Of a DNA stretch of 64,000 nucleotides, positions 62,264 through 64,000 are shown in pieces. Under the pieces are notes generated by a model. It searched no databases. It saw only the letters and a program-made list of their open reading frames with translations, and was not told the origin of the DNA. The position numbers were made by a program, and so were the translations under genes. The DNA is from Luidia sarsii (lineage: Eukaryota; Echinodermata; Asteroidea; Paxillosida; Luidiidae). The stretch is taken from the NCBI GenBank assembly GCA_949987565.1, contig OX465102.1, positions 9,678,212 to 9,742,211 of the forward strand, read 5' to 3'. The stretch's first letter is position 1. Each line of letters begins with the position of its first letter.

Positions 62264-62397
62264 ATCTGAATATATTGACTGGCTAGAAGTAACACGCAAC
62301 CCTATGGGAACTGGCTGCAACCGCTTGTTGTCGACTTTATAGGCTCGTGTGTACTTTCAAGCCGTAGCCAATGAATTCGGACCCAGCCTTAGTAAGC
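62264..62397. mobile_element. ~135-bp MITE-like element
   Basis: Begins GTATCTGAATATATTGACTG and ends with the rough inverse AGCCAATGAATTCGGACCCA. No other copy seen in the window, so the call rests on the ends only. Confidence 0.45.
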
Positions 62398-64000
62398 CTT
62401 CTTTTCTCACACGGTCTTAGGTGTTTGCGCTTGCGCAATGTGTATGCTGGGACCTGTGCGCGTGCCTGTTGATGAGTATATAGCATTGGAATGCAGCCCA
62501 CTCGTGAACTGGGAAATACTGGTCGTTAACACGATAAACACGACGTGATTGGAACGCAGCTATATAACCCACCGGGCGTGAGAAGAATAAGTGCAGCGAA
62601 CATGGTATAGATGGGGTTGTAATTTTATGCACAAATGAAAAACAAACAAACAAACCAAAATCTTCCCTCTGTGATTGTTTTTTTTTTTGGGGGGTGTGGG
62701 TCAACATTTCAACATTTCCATGTATGTAATCATACATCTATATAAGAAGTCATGAATTTGAATATATTACGATATGGTTACAATACTCAGTGGGAAATAC
62801 ATCATGGTATTGTCTTGATTAACCCTTACTGCCTTCATTGGCATCGTTTGAAATCAGTACTTGAACATCAGCACTAATACAGTTTTACGGCTGACAGTCC
62901 TGGGAAATACAGGGCCTTAGTTAAAGGCCCAATACATCATTGGGGAGATTGGAAAACATCGATGTACTCAGATTTCCTTCTAATTTACACAGTTTGTAGA
63001 TGGTCATGATAGAATCCTCATGTTGAAATCTTACGGTCTGGGATGTTGTATTTCTCGAGAAATCTTCACTCAAACACTGACGAACAGTTTATTACTCGCG
63101 AGTAATCAACTATTTCTTACTCTACATGCCGGTGCGTAAACCGTGATTTTTTTTCATTTTTCTACTTCGGATTACTGAAACCTTCGCAGTATTAATGGTT
63201 TAACACACAAACTGTGGCAATCTTTTGACCTTTACCAATGTTGTATAGGGCCTTTAAAATAATCCATTGTAAATGATTTTGCCGTCCATAAAATGTGTGA
63301 ATGTGTCTTATTTTATTATAAATCAGAAATTCCCCGGTCGGTTCGTGTTGTCATAGCAATGGTTATGAATGGTAAATAACATGGATAAACAATACCGCCT
63401 ATACAAGAGTATACATATTGCGTTGTTATAACAATCAATATCAATGTGCCTATATAATTATTATGTGCTCATACACATGAGTAAACTGATGACGAGCAAA
63501 GATGCAATGACTAGCACGCTGTGTACGTAATAAAATGATTTCTTGAAGCAAAGCTATGAGAGATTCAGTCTTATTAGTGGTGCTTGGTCTTCTGTAGACC
63601 TTTTTTAAAAGCACCAACGAAAGATGAGGAGATAATTTGCAAAAACCAAGTTATAAAGGCAATTTGGACAAAACTGATTTGGGCCTAATTTTTGCATTGA
63701 AAGTTGAGGCATATTATAGTGTGAAATAACACAATAAACCCTCCTGTTTTTTATCAGACTGATTTTTGTTTTCAAAACAGCGGTATAATTTTCTTGACGC
63801 GTTGTCTGCTTCAGCAAAATAACGAACTCCTCAAAATGTGACCCTCTGCAATAAATGCCCTTCCGTCGCGCCATGCCTTTGTGTGTAATCGGCTGTGCGT
63901 AATCTTTTTCTGATTTCTTTTTTAAATTTCTTATTTTGGGACGTTTTGATACGGTTGATGTCCATTCTTTCATAATCAGTTTGAGGAACCGTTAATATCC
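62398..64000. other. Intergenic stretch to window end
   Basis: 62925-63190 matches the repeat at 51210-51450. A TATAAC motif at 62560 sits in a short CpG-richer patch but no exon follows on either strand. The 122-codon minus frame at 63605-63973 (MKEWTSTVSKRPKIRNLKKK) matches no family I recognise and lacks clear splice context. Confidence 0.5.

Noticed and set aside
63605..63973. 122-codon minus frame near the window end as a gene
   Set aside because: Lys/Arg-rich, no recognisable domain, no clear splice sites and no neighbour support. Left as unassigned.

Overview
The window is nuclear DNA of an animal, most likely an invertebrate deuterostome (echinoderm, hemichordate or amphioxus; the sequence alone does not decide). 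Three intron-rich genes have exon junctions that close in frame with AG/GT boundaries: RFC3 (minus strand, 8 exons, 356 aa, the same length as human RFC3), a voltage-sensing phosphatase of the TPTE/Ci-VSP family (minus strand, 16 exons, 628 aa, complete), and ANKLE2/LEM4 (plus strand, 12 exons seen, the 5' end not certain). There is no sign of prokaryotic organisation, CRISPR or operons.

Layout. 1-8.3 kb: minisatellites, tRNA-derived SINE pieces, foldback elements and a 1 kb TA-flanked transposon. 8.3-19.8 kb: RFC3. 19.8-25.6 kb: intergenic, ending in a 2.1 kb satellite with a 51-bp unit. 25.7-39.5 kb: VSP. 39.5-44.6 kb: intergenic between the divergent VSP and ANKLE2, with a large foldback element and a Penelope-like endonuclease remnant. 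44.6-59.5 kb: ANKLE2. 59.5-64 kb: an 18-bp array, a head-to-tail run of the tRNA-like SINE, other dispersed repeats, and no gene that I recognise.

The three genes are functionally unrelated: clamp loading in DNA replication, voltage-controlled phosphoinositide signalling, and nuclear-envelope reassembly. What unites the window is its mobile and tandem DNA. At least six families of non-autonomous DNA elements can be told apart by their termini and target duplications: TA, TTAA, 8 bp, 9 bp, and two foldback families. A tRNA-like SINE with an almost intact cloverleaf recurs about 20 times. Several tandem arrays have visible founders elsewhere in the window. Each of the three genes has a tandem array beginning about 25-105 bp after its stop codon.

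The most interesting points are an in-frame, phase-compatible 66-nt exon-like segment in RFC3 intron 2, inverted repeats flanking single exons of VSP and ANKLE2, repeated CTGAYGA-stem-GAAAC modules resembling a hammerhead core, and an unusual S4 arginine spacing in the VSP. Most long open frames in this window are artefacts of tandem arrays whose period is a multiple of three, and are not genes.
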